From contig DASSCU010000011.1 of NCBI GenBank assembly GCA_035697485.1, positions 1-64,000 on the forward strand: a DNA stretch of 64,000 bases. Reading direction: 5' to 3'. Under the pieces are notes generated by a model. The model was not told the DNA's origin. It saw nothing but the letters and a program-made list of their open reading frames with translations, and made no database searches. Shown here in pieces: positions 1 through 8,759 of this stretch; within the stretch, counting starts at the first letter, position 1; the number at the start of each line of letters is the position of its first letter. Both the position numbers and the translations under genes were made by a program. Source of the DNA: Actinomycetota bacterium (GTDB lineage: Bacteria; Actinomycetota; UBA4738; HRBIN12).

Positions 1-186
1 CCTCGGCTGACCAGGCATCCGAGGAGTGATGACCCCTGACGCTGCTCACCGGCCATTCCGAAGTCAGCCGCCCGGGGGAGTGGTAAGTCACCCGTTGTCC
101 CCTGTTCGTCGGTTGCACGGCGGTGTTAGCAATGACGCAGAGGAAACGGCAAACTCCGAGTCGCCCGCGAAGGACTTCAGCCGAGG

Positions 187-678
187 ATGGACAGGGAACT
201 CACAGATCTCGCGACGGTGCTGTTCATCGCCGCCGGAATGGGGCTGTCGTTCGCTTGCGCATATCTGGTCCGCAAGCCGGCGCCGCGCACCTTGCGGCTC
301 TGGGTGAGCGCGGCGGCGGTGGTCATCCCAGGTCTCCTGCTCGGGCTGGCCCTGTCGGACTCCAGGCTGGGTGTGCGCGCCGCCTACCATGGGTTCACCG
401 AGGCGCCGTTGGAGCCCCCGACGTTCGAGGCTGAGAGCCTCCCCCGATCAAGGGTTGCGGAGACGAGCTCGGCCCGGGACGACGAGCGGCAGAGTGCGCC
501 GAGCCTCGCTCCGTCCATCGACAACCCCGTGCCGGCGATCGGCGGCGCCGACGAACCACCACCTTTCGACCCCCCACCCACCGACGACCCCCCACCCGCC
601 GACGATCCTCCTGGCCCGCCCTGGGGGTCCCCAGGCCCGCCGCCCTGGGGGACTCCGGGCCCACCCCCGAAGCCCTGA
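187..678 (+). CDS. Hypothetical membrane protein with proline-rich tail
   Basis: I do not recognise this 163-residue protein. It opens with two hydrophobic stretches (about residues 9-24 and 36-56) that could be membrane helices. An acidic Ser/Glu linker follows. From about residue 120 the tail is almost only Pro, Asp, Gly and Trp, with near-repeats WGSPGPPP and WGTPGPPP. Such tails usually lie outside the membrane as flexible linkers, so an anchored protein with an extracytoplasmic tail is the likely topology (inference). The ATG follows gccgagg, a weak ribosome-binding match. No neighbour suggests a function. The hydrophobic N-terminus and in-frame GC-rich codons support a real gene, but the low-complexity tail weakens the call. 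Confidence 0.55.
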   Translation: MDRELTDLATVLFIAAGMGLSFACAYLVRKPAPRTLRLWVSAAAVVIPGLLLGLALSDSRLGVRAAYHGFTEAPLEPPTFEAESLPRSRVAETSSARDDERQSAPSLAPSIDNPVPAIGGADEPPPFDPPPTDDPPPADDPPGPPWGSPGPPPWGTPGPPPKP

Positions 679-970
679 CTGCGGTCCTTCTTGTACGTAC
701 CGGGGACTTGGGGGTCGCGTTGCCTCTAGCGTGCTTCTTGGCCAGCTCGTAGATCCGCCCGTCGAACCCCCGACGACCTACAACATGGTGTGGTAGATGG
801 GCCCGCTCCCTGGCCCATTTGACCGACTGACCCACCGGCGACGCGTCGGCTAGCGTCGGTCGAAGATAGACGGGTGGAAGATCACGGCTCCTAGCGCCTT
901 CCCGGGCATCGACAGATCCTCGGGCACCAACCCCACTAGGGGACGGCGAGACGCTAGGAGGTGTGCCCAT
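679..970. other. Intergenic stretch without a recognisable gene
   Basis: No convincing coding sequence, RNA gene or repeat was found here. Short reverse-strand reading frames lack a start signal and resemble no family. The only clear signal is the AGGAGG ribosome-binding site at 956-961 that serves the next gene. Confidence 0.5.
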
Positions 971-1297
971 ATGGCAGACGCGGATGCCGTCTGGTTCTGG
1001 GCCGAGGACGTGGTCGTCGATCTCCCCACGTTCCCCGCCGCTCCGGTTGTCGAGGGGGACTGCGCCTGCCCGTGGTCCCTCTGTGAGCGTGATTCGGTGA
1101 TCGGCGGACTCTGTCTGATGTGCCACGAGGTCTGCATGGGACCGATCCCGGATCTCACCGCCCACGATGTCGTCGGTGAAGGGATCGACCGCGATAGCAG
1201 CGAGCGAATGCGAAGCTCCCTCAACGAGATCGACCCGACCGAGTACGGCCACCGCTCCAGGTCGTCGCGTCGCAACGGGGCGAATCCTGCGGACTAG
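971..1297 (+). CDS. Small cysteine-rich hypothetical protein
   Basis: Unrecognised 108-residue protein. It carries six cysteines in a compact block at about residues 32-56: CAC, then CERD, then CLMCHEVC (spacing C-x-C-x4-C-x8-C-x2-C-x3-C). This arrangement suggests bound zinc or another metal (inference). The N-terminus is acidic and Trp-rich; the C-terminus is Ser/Arg-rich and probably disordered. No signal peptide or membrane helix is visible. The ATG is well supported by AGGAGG at 956-961, 9 nt upstream. Its neighbours are unrelated small genes. Confidence 0.6.
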   Translation: MADADAVWFWAEDVVVDLPTFPAAPVVEGDCACPWSLCERDSVIGGLCLMCHEVCMGPIPDLTAHDVVGEGIDRDSSERMRSSLNEIDPTEYGHRSRSSRRNGANPAD

Positions 1298-1326
1298 TCC
1301 CGTGTGACACCTGCGGGTTTGCGCCG

Positions 1327-1572
1327 ATGACCGAGCAGGGTTACGACTGGCTCGTCCCATCCCCCGACAGAGGAGCCACTTCCCCGGTGACCTCGCTGGT
1401 CCTCACAGCCGTCGGGGCGGCGCTCGTCGTGCTCGGTGTCGTCGGCACTCCGGCGCGCCTTCTCAAGGCACGAGCTCTGAGACCTCCGCAGCTGGGATTG
1501 GTCGCACTCGGAGGCGGGCTCCTCGTGGCGGGCATGGCCGCCCTGGTCGGAGTGATGACGGCCGCTCACTGA
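1327..1572 (+). CDS. Small two-helix membrane protein
   Basis: Unrecognised 81-residue protein. Two strongly hydrophobic segments lie at about residues 21-41 and 55-77, separated by a basic loop (TPARLLKARALRPP). This is the pattern of a small hairpin membrane protein. The N-terminal 18 residues are polar. It follows the cysteine-rich gene by 29 bp on the same strand and may be co-transcribed with it. No catalytic motif is visible. Confidence rests on hydrophobicity and codon use only. Confidence 0.5.
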   Translation: MTEQGYDWLVPSPDRGATSPVTSLVLTAVGAALVVLGVVGTPARLLKARALRPPQLGLVALGGGLLVAGMAALVGVMTAAH

Positions 1573-1707
1573 GCTTGGTCGAGCCCAGGTGCCCGCTCCC
1601 GGGTCTCTGTTCCGCCGACGCTCAACGTCCTCGTCTCGCCCCGGCAACGTGGAACACCGCGGCTCCTGCTATCGAGGCGATCCCGACCAACCTCGGTCGA
1701 AACCTCT

Positions 1708-2631
1708 TTATGCGAGCGGTTCGCTGTAGATGTCCGACGCGAAGTTCCGGCAGCGCAACCGCTCGTAGTAGAGGGAGCCCCCGGCGCTGTCGTCAACGAA
1801 GGTGTCGAACGAATCGCGACCCTCGGGGAGAGCGCGGAACAGCTCCGGGCCGGTGGTGCCGTCCCAGGTCATGAACCTTACGTTGTGACCGCACGCCGGC
1901 GGTGAGCGGAGGAAGAACACCGCGCCGGCGTCGCTGACCGATGGCGCGTACTGCTGGAAGTCGCTGGGGTTGGGGACCTTCTCGGTCGTTTGGCCCATGA
2001 TGTCGTAGCGGAAGGTGTTGCAGGCCCGTCCCCGGCAGATGAAGTAGACGGCCCAGTTGCCGTTCACCTGGCCGGACGCGAGGAAGGTGCGGTTGCTGCT
2101 CCTTTCGGCGAGGACGATCTCCGCCTCGGTCGCCGTGTTGAACAACACGATGCGCTCGACCGCGCGACGGCGGGTGAACCGATCCCGGTCGAACAGCAGG
2201 TAGTCACCCGAGTTGGTCGCGTTGTGCTCGATGCGACCGGTGTTCACACCGGTAGGGAGTGGGATGGTGCTGTCGCTCGCCATGTCGTAAAGCACGAGGT
2301 CCCCGCTCCGGTCCGCGTCGGATTCCGTGTAGACGAGTTCGGTCCCGTCGATGCCGCCCGTCCAGCCTCGCGTGCCGGGCGGGTTGACGCGCTGCGAAGC
2401 GCCACCGTTCTGACTGAAGTACACGTTGAAGTGGTTCGGCCGCGCATCCGTGTTCCCCGCCCAGGCAACGTAGGCTCCGTCGGCTGCGGGGCTGAACTCC
2501 TGGGCACCCGTCTCGATGACCGGAGGATGCTGCCGTGCGAGTCCCTCGAACGGCAGCGCCGAGGCGGGAAGCCCCGCCGCTACGCAGATCACGACGGCCG
2601 CGAAGAGTAGGAACGATCTGCTGTGCCGCAC
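1708..2631 (-). CDS. Secreted beta-propeller-like (TolB/WD40-like) protein
   Basis: Predicted exported protein of about 307 residues. I start it at the GTG at 2631, preceded by gggggactcc, because it leads directly into a signal peptide: RHSR, a hydrophobic core, then an ASA-type cleavage site near residue 25. The reading frame extends upstream to 2745 but that part reads as noise. The mature part has repeated blade-like units with patterns such as [28 protein letters not shown] and FDRDRF, typical of TolB-type six-bladed propellers. Four or more cysteines in the second half could form disulfides outside the cell. No enzyme motif is visible, so a binding or scaffold role is likely. It is transcribed divergently from the LLM gene. 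Confidence 0.6.
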   Translation of the reverse strand: MRHSRSFLLFAAVVICVAAGLPASALPFEGLARQHPPVIETGAQEFSPAADGAYVAWAGNTDARPNHFNVYFSQNGGASQRVNPPGTRGWTGGIDGTELVYTESDADRSGDLVLYDMASDSTIPLPTGVNTGRIEHNATNSGDYLLFDRDRFTRRRAVERIVLFNTATEAEIVLAERSSNRTFLASGQVNGNWAVYFICRGRACNTFRYDIMGQTTEKVPNPSDFQQYAPSVSDAGAVFFLRSPPACGHNVRFMTWDGTTGPELFRALPEGRDSFDTFVDDSAGGSLYYERLRCRNFASDIYSEPLA

Positions 2632-2744
2632 GGAGTCCCCCGATCCGATCGATGCCGGTGACACATCATCCCCCCACCTTGCTTCTGAGCGCAACTTCGC
2701 AGATGCCTCGACGTTTCGGGAGGTGGTCCGTGGGCCGACGCGCA

Positions 2745-2750
2745 TATCAT
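2745..2750 (+). promoter_or_regulatory. -10 hexamer TATCAT before the broken LLM gene
   Basis: TATCAT lies 10 nt before ATG 2761. No good -35 is visible. It supports 2761 as the ancestral start of the disrupted flavin oxidoreductase gene. Confidence 0.45.
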
Positions 2751-2760
2751 CGAGACAGGC

Positions 2761-3668
2761 ATGGACGCCGATCGGTTCCCGCGCGAGGTCGTGGACCAGG
2801 GGGTCCTCGACCGTGCCGTGGAACGGTTCCGCCCGAGCGGATCCGCGTCGGATCGGGAGTCGTCTGGACGCGCAACGTCGGCCTGCTCGCCGCCACGTTC
2901 GTCACCCTGGACGACCTGGCCCCGGGCCGCATCACGCTCGGGATCGGAGCGTGGTGGGATCCACTGGCTCAGAAGGTGGGGATCGAACGCCGCGGTCCCC
3001 TCGCCGTGATGCGGGAGGTCGTCGAGGCGACCCGGCGCCTCATCGCGATGGAACACGTCACCTTCGAGGGAGTGCACGTGCATCTCGACGGCGTGGAGAT
3101 CGGCGTGGTGCACGGCGATCGTTCCCCGCGCGACGTGCCGATCTACATCGGTGCGATGGGCATGAAGATGATGGAGCTCGCGGGGGAGATCGGCGACGGT
3201 GTCCTGCTCAACTACCTCGTGGGACCGCGCTACAACGCGACGGCGGTGGAGCACCTTGCAGCGGGTGCCGCGCGCGCGGGCCGCGACGTCGGGGACATCG
3301 ACCGTCCGCAGCTCGTGGTCTGTTCACTCGACGACGATCGTTCACTCGCGCTCGACCGCGTTCGCGAACTGGTGACGCAGTACCTCGGGCAACAGCCGCA
3401 CATCGGCAAGGCGAGCGGCGTCGACGAGGACCTTCTCGAGCGGGTCCGTCAAGTGCTCACGTGGCCGGCCGGACCGGAAGAGATCCACGCGGCGATGGCG
3501 CTCGTGCCTGACGACGTCGTGCAGATGGTGGCCGCGGCGGGCACCGCCGACGAATGCCGGGCGAAGGTGCGCGAGTTCGTCGGCGCCGGCAGCACCTGCC
3601 CGATCTTGTACCCGCTCGGCGACGACGTACGGGCGATGATCGACGCGTTCGCCGAGGGAGACTTCTAG
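2761..3668 (+). pseudogene. LLM-class (luciferase-like) flavin-dependent oxidoreductase, N-terminus disrupted
   Basis: From about 2832 the sequence encodes a typical bacterial-luciferase/Mer-type F420- or FMN-dependent oxidoreductase. It reads [14 protein letters not shown], then [17 protein letters not shown], then [22 protein letters not shown], the usual strand order of the TIM barrel. The first barrel strand and about 50 residues are missing from that frame, and no ATG or GTG lies near its beginning. A good start with a -10 hexamer (ATG 2761, [22 protein letters not shown]) is in a different frame and would need a 1-nt shift, probably with some loss, near 2815-2832. It heads a cluster of molybdenum hydroxylase genes and stops one base before the next start. 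A shorter functional product is possible but unlikely. Confidence 0.7.
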
Positions 3669-4538
3669 GTGGACGTCTTCCTGCCCGCCTCCCTCGAGGA
3701 AGCGCTGGAGATCCTCGCCGCACGTCCGGAGGCGGTGCCGATCGCGGGCGGCACCGACCTCATGGTGGCGCTGAACTTCCGGCGGCTGCGGCCCGAGGCG
3801 CTGATCGACCTCACCCGCCTCGCCGAGCTGCAGGAGGTCCGCCGAGCTCACGAGGAAGTGTTCCTCGGCGCGGGCGTCACCTACGCGCGGATCGTGCGCG
3901 AGCTCCGCGACGTGCCGACCCTGGTGCAGGCCTCCCGAACCGTGGGGTCGCCGCAGATCCGGGCCCGAGGGACCGTCGGCGGGAACCTCGGGACGGGGTC
4001 GCCGGCGGGCGACGCGATCCCCGTGCTCGCCGTGCACGACGCAGAGATCGAGCTGGCGGCCGCGGGAGGGCGACGCCGGTCGGTGCCTTGGGGCGAGTTC
4101 CTGCTCGGCCCCTAACGCGTTGCGCGCGAACCCGACGAGCTGATCGTGGGCGCGCGCTGGCGTCCGATCGAGGGCCCCGGCTCGTTCTCGAAGGTCGGCA
4201 CGCGCAACGCGATGGTGATCGCGGTCGCGAGCGTCTGTCTCCAGCTCGATCCCGGCACGCGGTCGGTCCGAGTGGCCCTCGGGTCGGTCGCACCGACCGT
4301 GGTGCGTGCCCCCGAGGCTGAGGCGTTCGCCGCCCGGGCCCTGGCCGACGCCGGCTCGTGGGAGGACCCCGCCGCCGGCATCGGCGACGGCGCGGCCCGG
4401 GAGTTCGGGGATCTCGTCGCGCGTGCCGCGACGCCGATCGACGACGTTCGAGGCTCGGCGGCCTATCGGCGCCACGCGGTCGACGTGCTGGCCCGCCGGG
4501 CGCTCGCGTGGGCGACGGCCGGGGAGGCGGCGGCCTGA
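3669..4538 (+). pseudogene. FAD-binding (medium) subunit of molybdenum hydroxylase, in-frame TAA
   Basis: CoxM/XdhB-type subunit that passes electrons from the 2Fe-2S clusters to FAD. The N-terminal half has the FAD-pyrophosphate signature AGGTDLMV and the second FAD loop TVGGNLGTGSPAGDA. After residue 148 the frame meets TAA at 4113-4115, where relatives usually have a lysine in GPK-R. The same frame continues without any shift through VAREPDELIVGARW and the C-terminal domain to the stop at 4536-4538. A single nonsense change therefore splits an otherwise intact gene of normal length (about 289 residues). It starts with GTG right after the LLM stop and overlaps the next gene as TGATG. A sequencing error is the main alternative to inactivation. 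Confidence 0.8.
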
Positions 4539-5011
4539 TGCACGTGCGGCTCAGGGTGAACGGCGAGTGGCGCGAGGGCGATGCCTGGGAGGGCGCCAGC
4601 CTCTTGACGATGCTCCGCGAGTCGCTGGGCCTGCTCGGCTCGAAGAACGCCTGCGAGCAGGGGGAGTGCGGGTCCTGCTCGGTGTGGCTCGACGGCGAGG
4701 TCGTCTGCGCCTGCCTCGTGCTCGCCGCCCAGGCCGAGGGCCGCGAGGTCCGCACCGTCGAGGGACTCGCCGACGACGTGGGGCTCCATCCGGTCCAGGA
4801 GGCTTTCGTCGCCGCCGGGGCGGTCCAGTGCGGCTTCTGCACGCCGGGTCTCGTGGTGGCGGTGGCCGACCTGCTGGACCGCGATCCGTCGCTCGACGAA
4901 CCCGCGCTCCGCGAGGCGCTCGCCGGCAACATCTGTCGATGCACCGGGTACGAGAAGATCCTCGACGCCGTCCGACTCGCGGCGGCCGCGAAACAGGGGG
5001 GTGCGTGGTGA
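4538..5011 (+). CDS. 2Fe-2S (small) subunit of xanthine dehydrogenase-type molybdenum hydroxylase
   Basis: Electron-transfer subunit of a three-part molybdenum hydroxylase, 157 residues, the usual length. The N-terminal plant-ferredoxin domain has CEQGECGSCSVWLDG (C-x4-C-x2-C) plus a fourth Cys in VVCACL. The C-terminal helical domain holds the second cluster, CGFCTPG and CRCTGYEKI. All eight cluster ligands are visible. It passes electrons from the molybdenum centre to the FAD subunit, which is interrupted upstream. It overlaps both neighbours by a few bases (TGATG and GTGGTGA), so the cluster is one operon. Substrate cannot be read from this subunit; the adjacent deaminase suggests a purine-like ring. 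Confidence 0.92.
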   Translation: MHVRLRVNGEWREGDAWEGASLLTMLRESLGLLGSKNACEQGECGSCSVWLDGEVVCACLVLAAQAEGREVRTVEGLADDVGLHPVQEAFVAAGAVQCGFCTPGLVVAVADLLDRDPSLDEPALREALAGNICRCTGYEKILDAVRLAAAAKQGGAW

Positions 5012-6366
5012 CGCGCCTCCTCGTCGACGCCTGCGACGTGGTCGTGACGATGGACGACGCCGGCACCGAGATCGAGGGTGGATCCGTCCTGCTCGACGAC
5101 GGTGCGATCGCGTGGGTGGGCACCGGCGTGCCTCCCGCCGAGCCCGACGAGCGTCTGGACGGGCGTGGCACGATCGCGGTCCCGGGCCTCGTGAACACGC
5201 ACCATCACCTCTTCCAGACGCTCACCCGCTCGCACGCGCAGGAGCGTGGGTTGTTCGACTGGCTGGTCGCGCTCTATCCGATCTGGGGTGGTCTGGACGC
5301 CGCGTGGGCGCGCACCGCGACGCTCGTGGGGCTCGCCGAGCTCGCACTGAGCGGCTGCACGACGAGCACGGATCACCACTACCTCTTCCCGCGCGGACGG
5401 GCCGGCGTGCTCGAGGCCACGATCGAGGCCGCGGGCGAGCTCGGGATGCGATTCCATCCCACCCGCGGGTCGATGGACCTGGGCGTCGCCCAGGGCGGGC
5501 TGCCTCCCGACGACGTGTGTCAGGACACCGACGAGATCCTCGTCGAGACCGAGGAGGCCGTGCGGCGCTTCCACGATCCGTCGCCCGGGGCGATGGTCCG
5601 GGTCGCCGTCGCTCCGTGTTCCCCGTTCTCCGTCTCCGAGCGATTGATGCGCGAGTCGGCGGATCTCGCCCGTCGGCTCGGCGTGCGGCTCCATACGCAC
5701 CTCGCGGAGACGTTCGAGGAGGAGGCGTACTGCAGCGAGCGCTATGGCCGGCGCCCGACCGAGCTGATGGACGAGTGGGGATGGCTCGGTGACGACGTGT
5801 GGCTCGCCCATTGCGTGCACCTCGACGACGAGGACGTGAGGCGGATCGCCGGATCGGGCGCCGGGGTCGCCTGGTGCCCGAGTTCGAACCTGCGGCTCGG
5901 CGCGGGCATGGCGCCGGCCCGTGCGCTGCTGGACGCGGGCAGCGTGGTCGGGCTCGGCGTCGACGGCTCGGCGTCCAACGATGCGGGCGACCTCGCCGCC
6001 GAGGTCCGTCAGGCGTTGCTCGTGACGCGCGGCGCCCACGGTGCGAGGTCGATCTCGGCGCGTGAGGCGTTGCGGGTCGCCACGCGTGGGGGCGCCGCCT
6101 GCCTCGGCCGTGACGACATCGGTTCGATCGAGGCCGGGAACCGCGCCGACCTGGCCCTGTTCCCGGCCGACGGCCTCGCGACCGCCGGGGCCGACATCGA
6201 CCCCGTGGCGGCGCTCGTGCTCTGCCGGCCGGGGCGGGTCCGTCACCTCCTGGTCGAGGGGCGGTTCGTCGTCAGGGACGGAACGCTCGCGACGGGCGAC
6301 GAGGTCGCGATCGCGCGGGACGGGCATCGGACCGCCAGGGAGATCGCCAAAGGGGCCGGCCGATGA
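5008..6366 (+). CDS. SsnA-like amidohydrolase / 8-oxoguanine deaminase-type enzyme
   Basis: Metal-dependent amidohydrolase of about 452 residues with the whole set of family motifs: VNTHHHLFQTL (metal-binding HxH), a HLAETFEEE region, AHCVHLDD and GVDGSASNDAGDL (metal Asp). This pattern fits the SsnA / 8-oxoguanine deaminase / hydroxyatrazine aminohydrolase branch, which removes an exocyclic amino group from a purine or triazine. Those activities are known for the family; the exact substrate here is inferred. It starts with GTG 5008 inside the TGA of the 2Fe-2S gene and ends overlapping the large-subunit gene. The pairing of SsnA, XDH and a YgeW-like carbamoyltransferase is known from E. coli ygeW-ssnA-xdhD clusters. 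No lesion is visible in this gene. Confidence 0.85.
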   Translation: MTRLLVDACDVVVTMDDAGTEIEGGSVLLDDGAIAWVGTGVPPAEPDERLDGRGTIAVPGLVNTHHHLFQTLTRSHAQERGLFDWLVALYPIWGGLDAAWARTATLVGLAELALSGCTTSTDHHYLFPRGRAGVLEATIEAAGELGMRFHPTRGSMDLGVAQGGLPPDDVCQDTDEILVETEEAVRRFHDPSPGAMVRVAVAPCSPFSVSERLMRESADLARRLGVRLHTHLAETFEEEAYCSERYGRRPTELMDEWGWLGDDVWLAHCVHLDDEDVRRIAGSGAGVAWCPSSNLRLGAGMAPARALLDAGSVVGLGVDGSASNDAGDLAAEVRQALLVTRGAHGARSISAREALRVATRGGAACLGRDDIGSIEAGNRADLALFPADGLATAGADIDPVAALVLCRPGRVRHLLVEGRFVVRDGTLATGDEVAIARDGHRTAREIAKGAGR

Positions 6367-8759
6367 GCGCGCCCCGCTCAGTTCGGACCAGGATGCGGGG
6401 CGGCGTCGGCGAGTCGGCGCGCCGACCCGACGGGATCCCGAAGGTGAAGGGCGCGTTCGCCTACGGCAGCGACCTGTGGGACGAGCGCATGCTGATCGGC
6501 GCGACGCTCCGGAGCCCGCATCCGTTCGCGACGATCCGTGCGATCGATGCGTCGGGCGCCCTCGCGCTGCAGGGTGTGCACGCCGTGCTCCTCGCCGAGG
6601 ATGTGCCCGGCGACCCCAACTACGGCCTCGAGTTCAGGGATCAGCCGGTGCTCGCCGCCGACGTGGTCCGCTACGCCGGCGAGCCCGTCGCGATCGTCGC
6701 CGCGGAGTCGCCGGAACTGGCGGCGCGCGCCGTGGAGCTGATCGATGTCGACTACGACCTCCGCGAGCCCCTCACCGATATGGAGCACGCGCTCGCGCCC
6801 GACGCCCCGAGGCTCCACGGGTGGGGGAACGTGGTCCGCCACCTCCGCATCGAGCACGGCGATCCAGAGGTCGACGCCGACGTCTGGATCGACGGCTACT
6901 ACGAGACCGCCTGGCAGGACCAGGCCCCGCTCGGCCCGGAGGGCGGCCTGGCGGTTCCCGCCGAGGACGGCGGCATCGAGCTCTTCGTCACCACCCAGTG
7001 GCTCCACGTGGACCGGCTGCAGATCGCGCCCTGTCTCAGGCTCCCCGAGGACAAGGTGCGGATCCATCTCGCGGGCATCGGCGGCGCGTTCGGGTCACGC
7101 GAAGACCTCCACGTGCAGATCCATTCGTGCATGCTCGCGCTGCGCACCGGCAGGCCCGTGAAGATGACCTACGGCCGGGAGGAATCCTTCTCCGGACACG
7201 TCCACCGTCATCCGTCGCGGGTCTGGATCCGCCACGGCGCGACCCGCGAAGGTGATCTCGTCTGCGTGCGCGCCCGCGTGCTGATCGACGGCGGCGCGTA
7301 CTCCTCGTCCTCGCCCGCGGTGATCGGCAACGCCACGTCGTTCGCTGCCGGTCCGTACGAGGTGCCCAACGCGCTGTTGGAAGGGAGCGCGGTCTACACG
7401 AACAATCCGCCGTGCGGGGCGATGCGTGGGTTCGGCGCGCCGCAGGTGGCGTTCGCGGTCGAGGGGCAGATGGACAAGCTCGCGGACGCGCTCGGCATCG
7501 ACCGCGTCGAGCTCCGTCGTCGGAACGCCCTGCGCAGCGGCTCGGTGCTCCCGACGGGCCAGGTGCTGCAGGGGAGCGCGCCGCTCCCCGAGGTGATCGA
7601 TGCCTGCACGTCGATGCCGCTGCCGGCGCATGTCGACCCCGCCGATCGCGACCCGGTCACGCTCCCGGGGGGTGCGGGCAACGTCGGCCGCGGCGAGGGG
7701 CTGCGCCGGGGCATGGGGTTCGCGCTCGGCTTCAAGAACATCGGCTACAGCGAGGGGTTCGACGACTTCCATCAGGCGCGCGTCACGCTTTCCCGAGGCA
7801 CCGACGGGCCGATCGCCGAAGTGCGGACCGCCGCGGTCGAGGTCGGCCAGGGCCTCGGAGCCGTGATGACCCAGGTGGTGCGCACCGAGCTCGGGGTCGA
7901 GAACGTCGTCCTGCACACCGCCGACACCGAGCTGGAGTCTGCGGGTTCGACGTCGGCCTCACGGCAGACGCTGATGGCGAGCGGAGCGCTGCAGCTCGCC
8001 TGCCGGGGCGTGCTCGAGGAGCTGGGCCGCCGGGCGGGGGCGCCCTTGGCCGACGGGACCACGACCATCGAGGAAGGCAGCGTCGCGGTCGAGGGCCGGG
8101 CCGTCGGCGATCTGATGGACCTGCTCGAGGAGCCCGTGGCGGCGACCCGCACGTTCCGCCACCGGCCCACGACGCCGATGGACGAGAAGGGGCAGGGCGA
8201 CCTCCACCCGATGTTCTCGTTCGCCGCGATGCGGGCGGTGGTGGACGTCGACCGCGACCTCGGCCTGGTGCGCGTCGTGCACCTGGATTCGGTCGTCGAC
8301 GTGGGCACGGCGATCAACCCGCAGCTCGTCGAGGGGCAGAGCGAGGGCGGCGCGGCGATGGGGCTCGGGCTCGCCGTGATGGAGGAGCTCCAGGTGCGCG
8401 ACGGCGTGATCCGCAACCCCTCGTTCACCGACTACCTGCTCCCCACGATCCTCGATGCCCCCTCGATCGACACCGTCATCGTGGAAGAACCCGAGCCCGG
8501 CGCCCCCTTCGGCGTGAAGGGCGTGGGCGAGTCGGCGACGATCGTGGCGCTGCCTGCAGTGGTGGCGGCGATCCGCGACGCCACCGGGCTCGAGCTGAAC
8601 CGAGCGCCGGTGCGCCCCGACGACATCGCGGGGCTCACGGGCCCCGTCACGACCGGCGGATGGCCCCCCGTGCCCGACGTGCCGGGGGAGGAGCCCGTCC
8701 CGACCTATCAGGGGGCGCTGCTGTCGCAACGCGCGACCGGAGGAGGTGTTGACCCGTGA
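6363..8759 (+). CDS. Molybdopterin-binding (large) subunit of xanthine dehydrogenase-type hydroxylase
   Basis: Catalytic subunit of 798 residues that hydroxylates a heterocycle or aldehyde at a Mo-pterin centre. The family motifs are present in order: GIPKVKGAFAYGSDL at the N-terminus, GGAFGSRED (pterin contact), NPPCGAMRGFGAPQ, VEVGQGLGAV, and GVKGVGES with the catalytic glutamate near the C-terminus. Nothing is truncated. Selenocysteine is not indicated, because no in-frame TGA is seen. It overlaps both neighbours by 4 bp. Its FAD partner gene is interrupted upstream, so the holoenzyme may not form unless that stop is an error. The substrate is probably a purine or related ring, inferred from the adjacent deaminase. 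Confidence 0.9.
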   Translation: MSAPRSVRTRMRGGVGESARRPDGIPKVKGAFAYGSDLWDERMLIGATLRSPHPFATIRAIDASGALALQGVHAVLLAEDVPGDPNYGLEFRDQPVLAADVVRYAGEPVAIVAAESPELAARAVELIDVDYDLREPLTDMEHALAPDAPRLHGWGNVVRHLRIEHGDPEVDADVWIDGYYETAWQDQAPLGPEGGLAVPAEDGGIELFVTTQWLHVDRLQIAPCLRLPEDKVRIHLAGIGGAFGSREDLHVQIHSCMLALRTGRPVKMTYGREESFSGHVHRHPSRVWIRHGATREGDLVCVRARVLIDGGAYSSSSPAVIGNATSFAAGPYEVPNALLEGSAVYTNNPPCGAMRGFGAPQVAFAVEGQMDKLADALGIDRVELRRRNALRSGSVLPTGQVLQGSAPLPEVIDACTSMPLPAHVDPADRDPVTLPGGAGNVGRGEGLRRGMGFALGFKNIGYSEGFDDFHQARVTLSRGTDGPIAEVRTAAVEVGQGLGAVMTQVVRTELGVENVVLHTADTELESAGSTSASRQTLMASGALQLACRGVLEELGRRAGAPLADGTTTIEEGSVAVEGRAVGDLMDLLEEPVAATRTFRHRPTTPMDEKGQGDLHPMFSFAAMRAVVDVDRDLGLVRVVHLDSVVDVGTAINPQLVEGQSEGGAAMGLGLAVMEELQVRDGVIRNPSFTDYLLPTILDAPSIDTVIVEEPEPGAPFGVKGVGESATIVALPAVVAAIRDATGLELNRAPVRPDDIAGLTGPVTTGGWPPVPDVPGEEPVPTYQGALLSQRATGGGVDP

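Noticed and set aside
679-850. A minus-strand peptide like GFDGRIYELAKKHARG, slightly like an IF2 N-terminal motif
   Set aside because: Very short, no start or ribosome-binding site, and the match is to a low-information motif.
3877-6327. A long open frame on the minus strand (816 codons) opposite the molybdenum hydroxylase genes
   Set aside because: It is a shadow of strong forward genes in GC-rich DNA, Arg/Pro/Gly-rich and without family motifs. The same applies to other long reverse frames such as 9010-11322, 18534-20813 and 46814-48616.
6363-8759. Selenium-dependent molybdenum hydroxylase
   Set aside because: The ygeW/ssnA-type neighbours evoke selenium-dependent clusters, but no in-frame TGA or SECIS-like element, and no ygfK, was seen.
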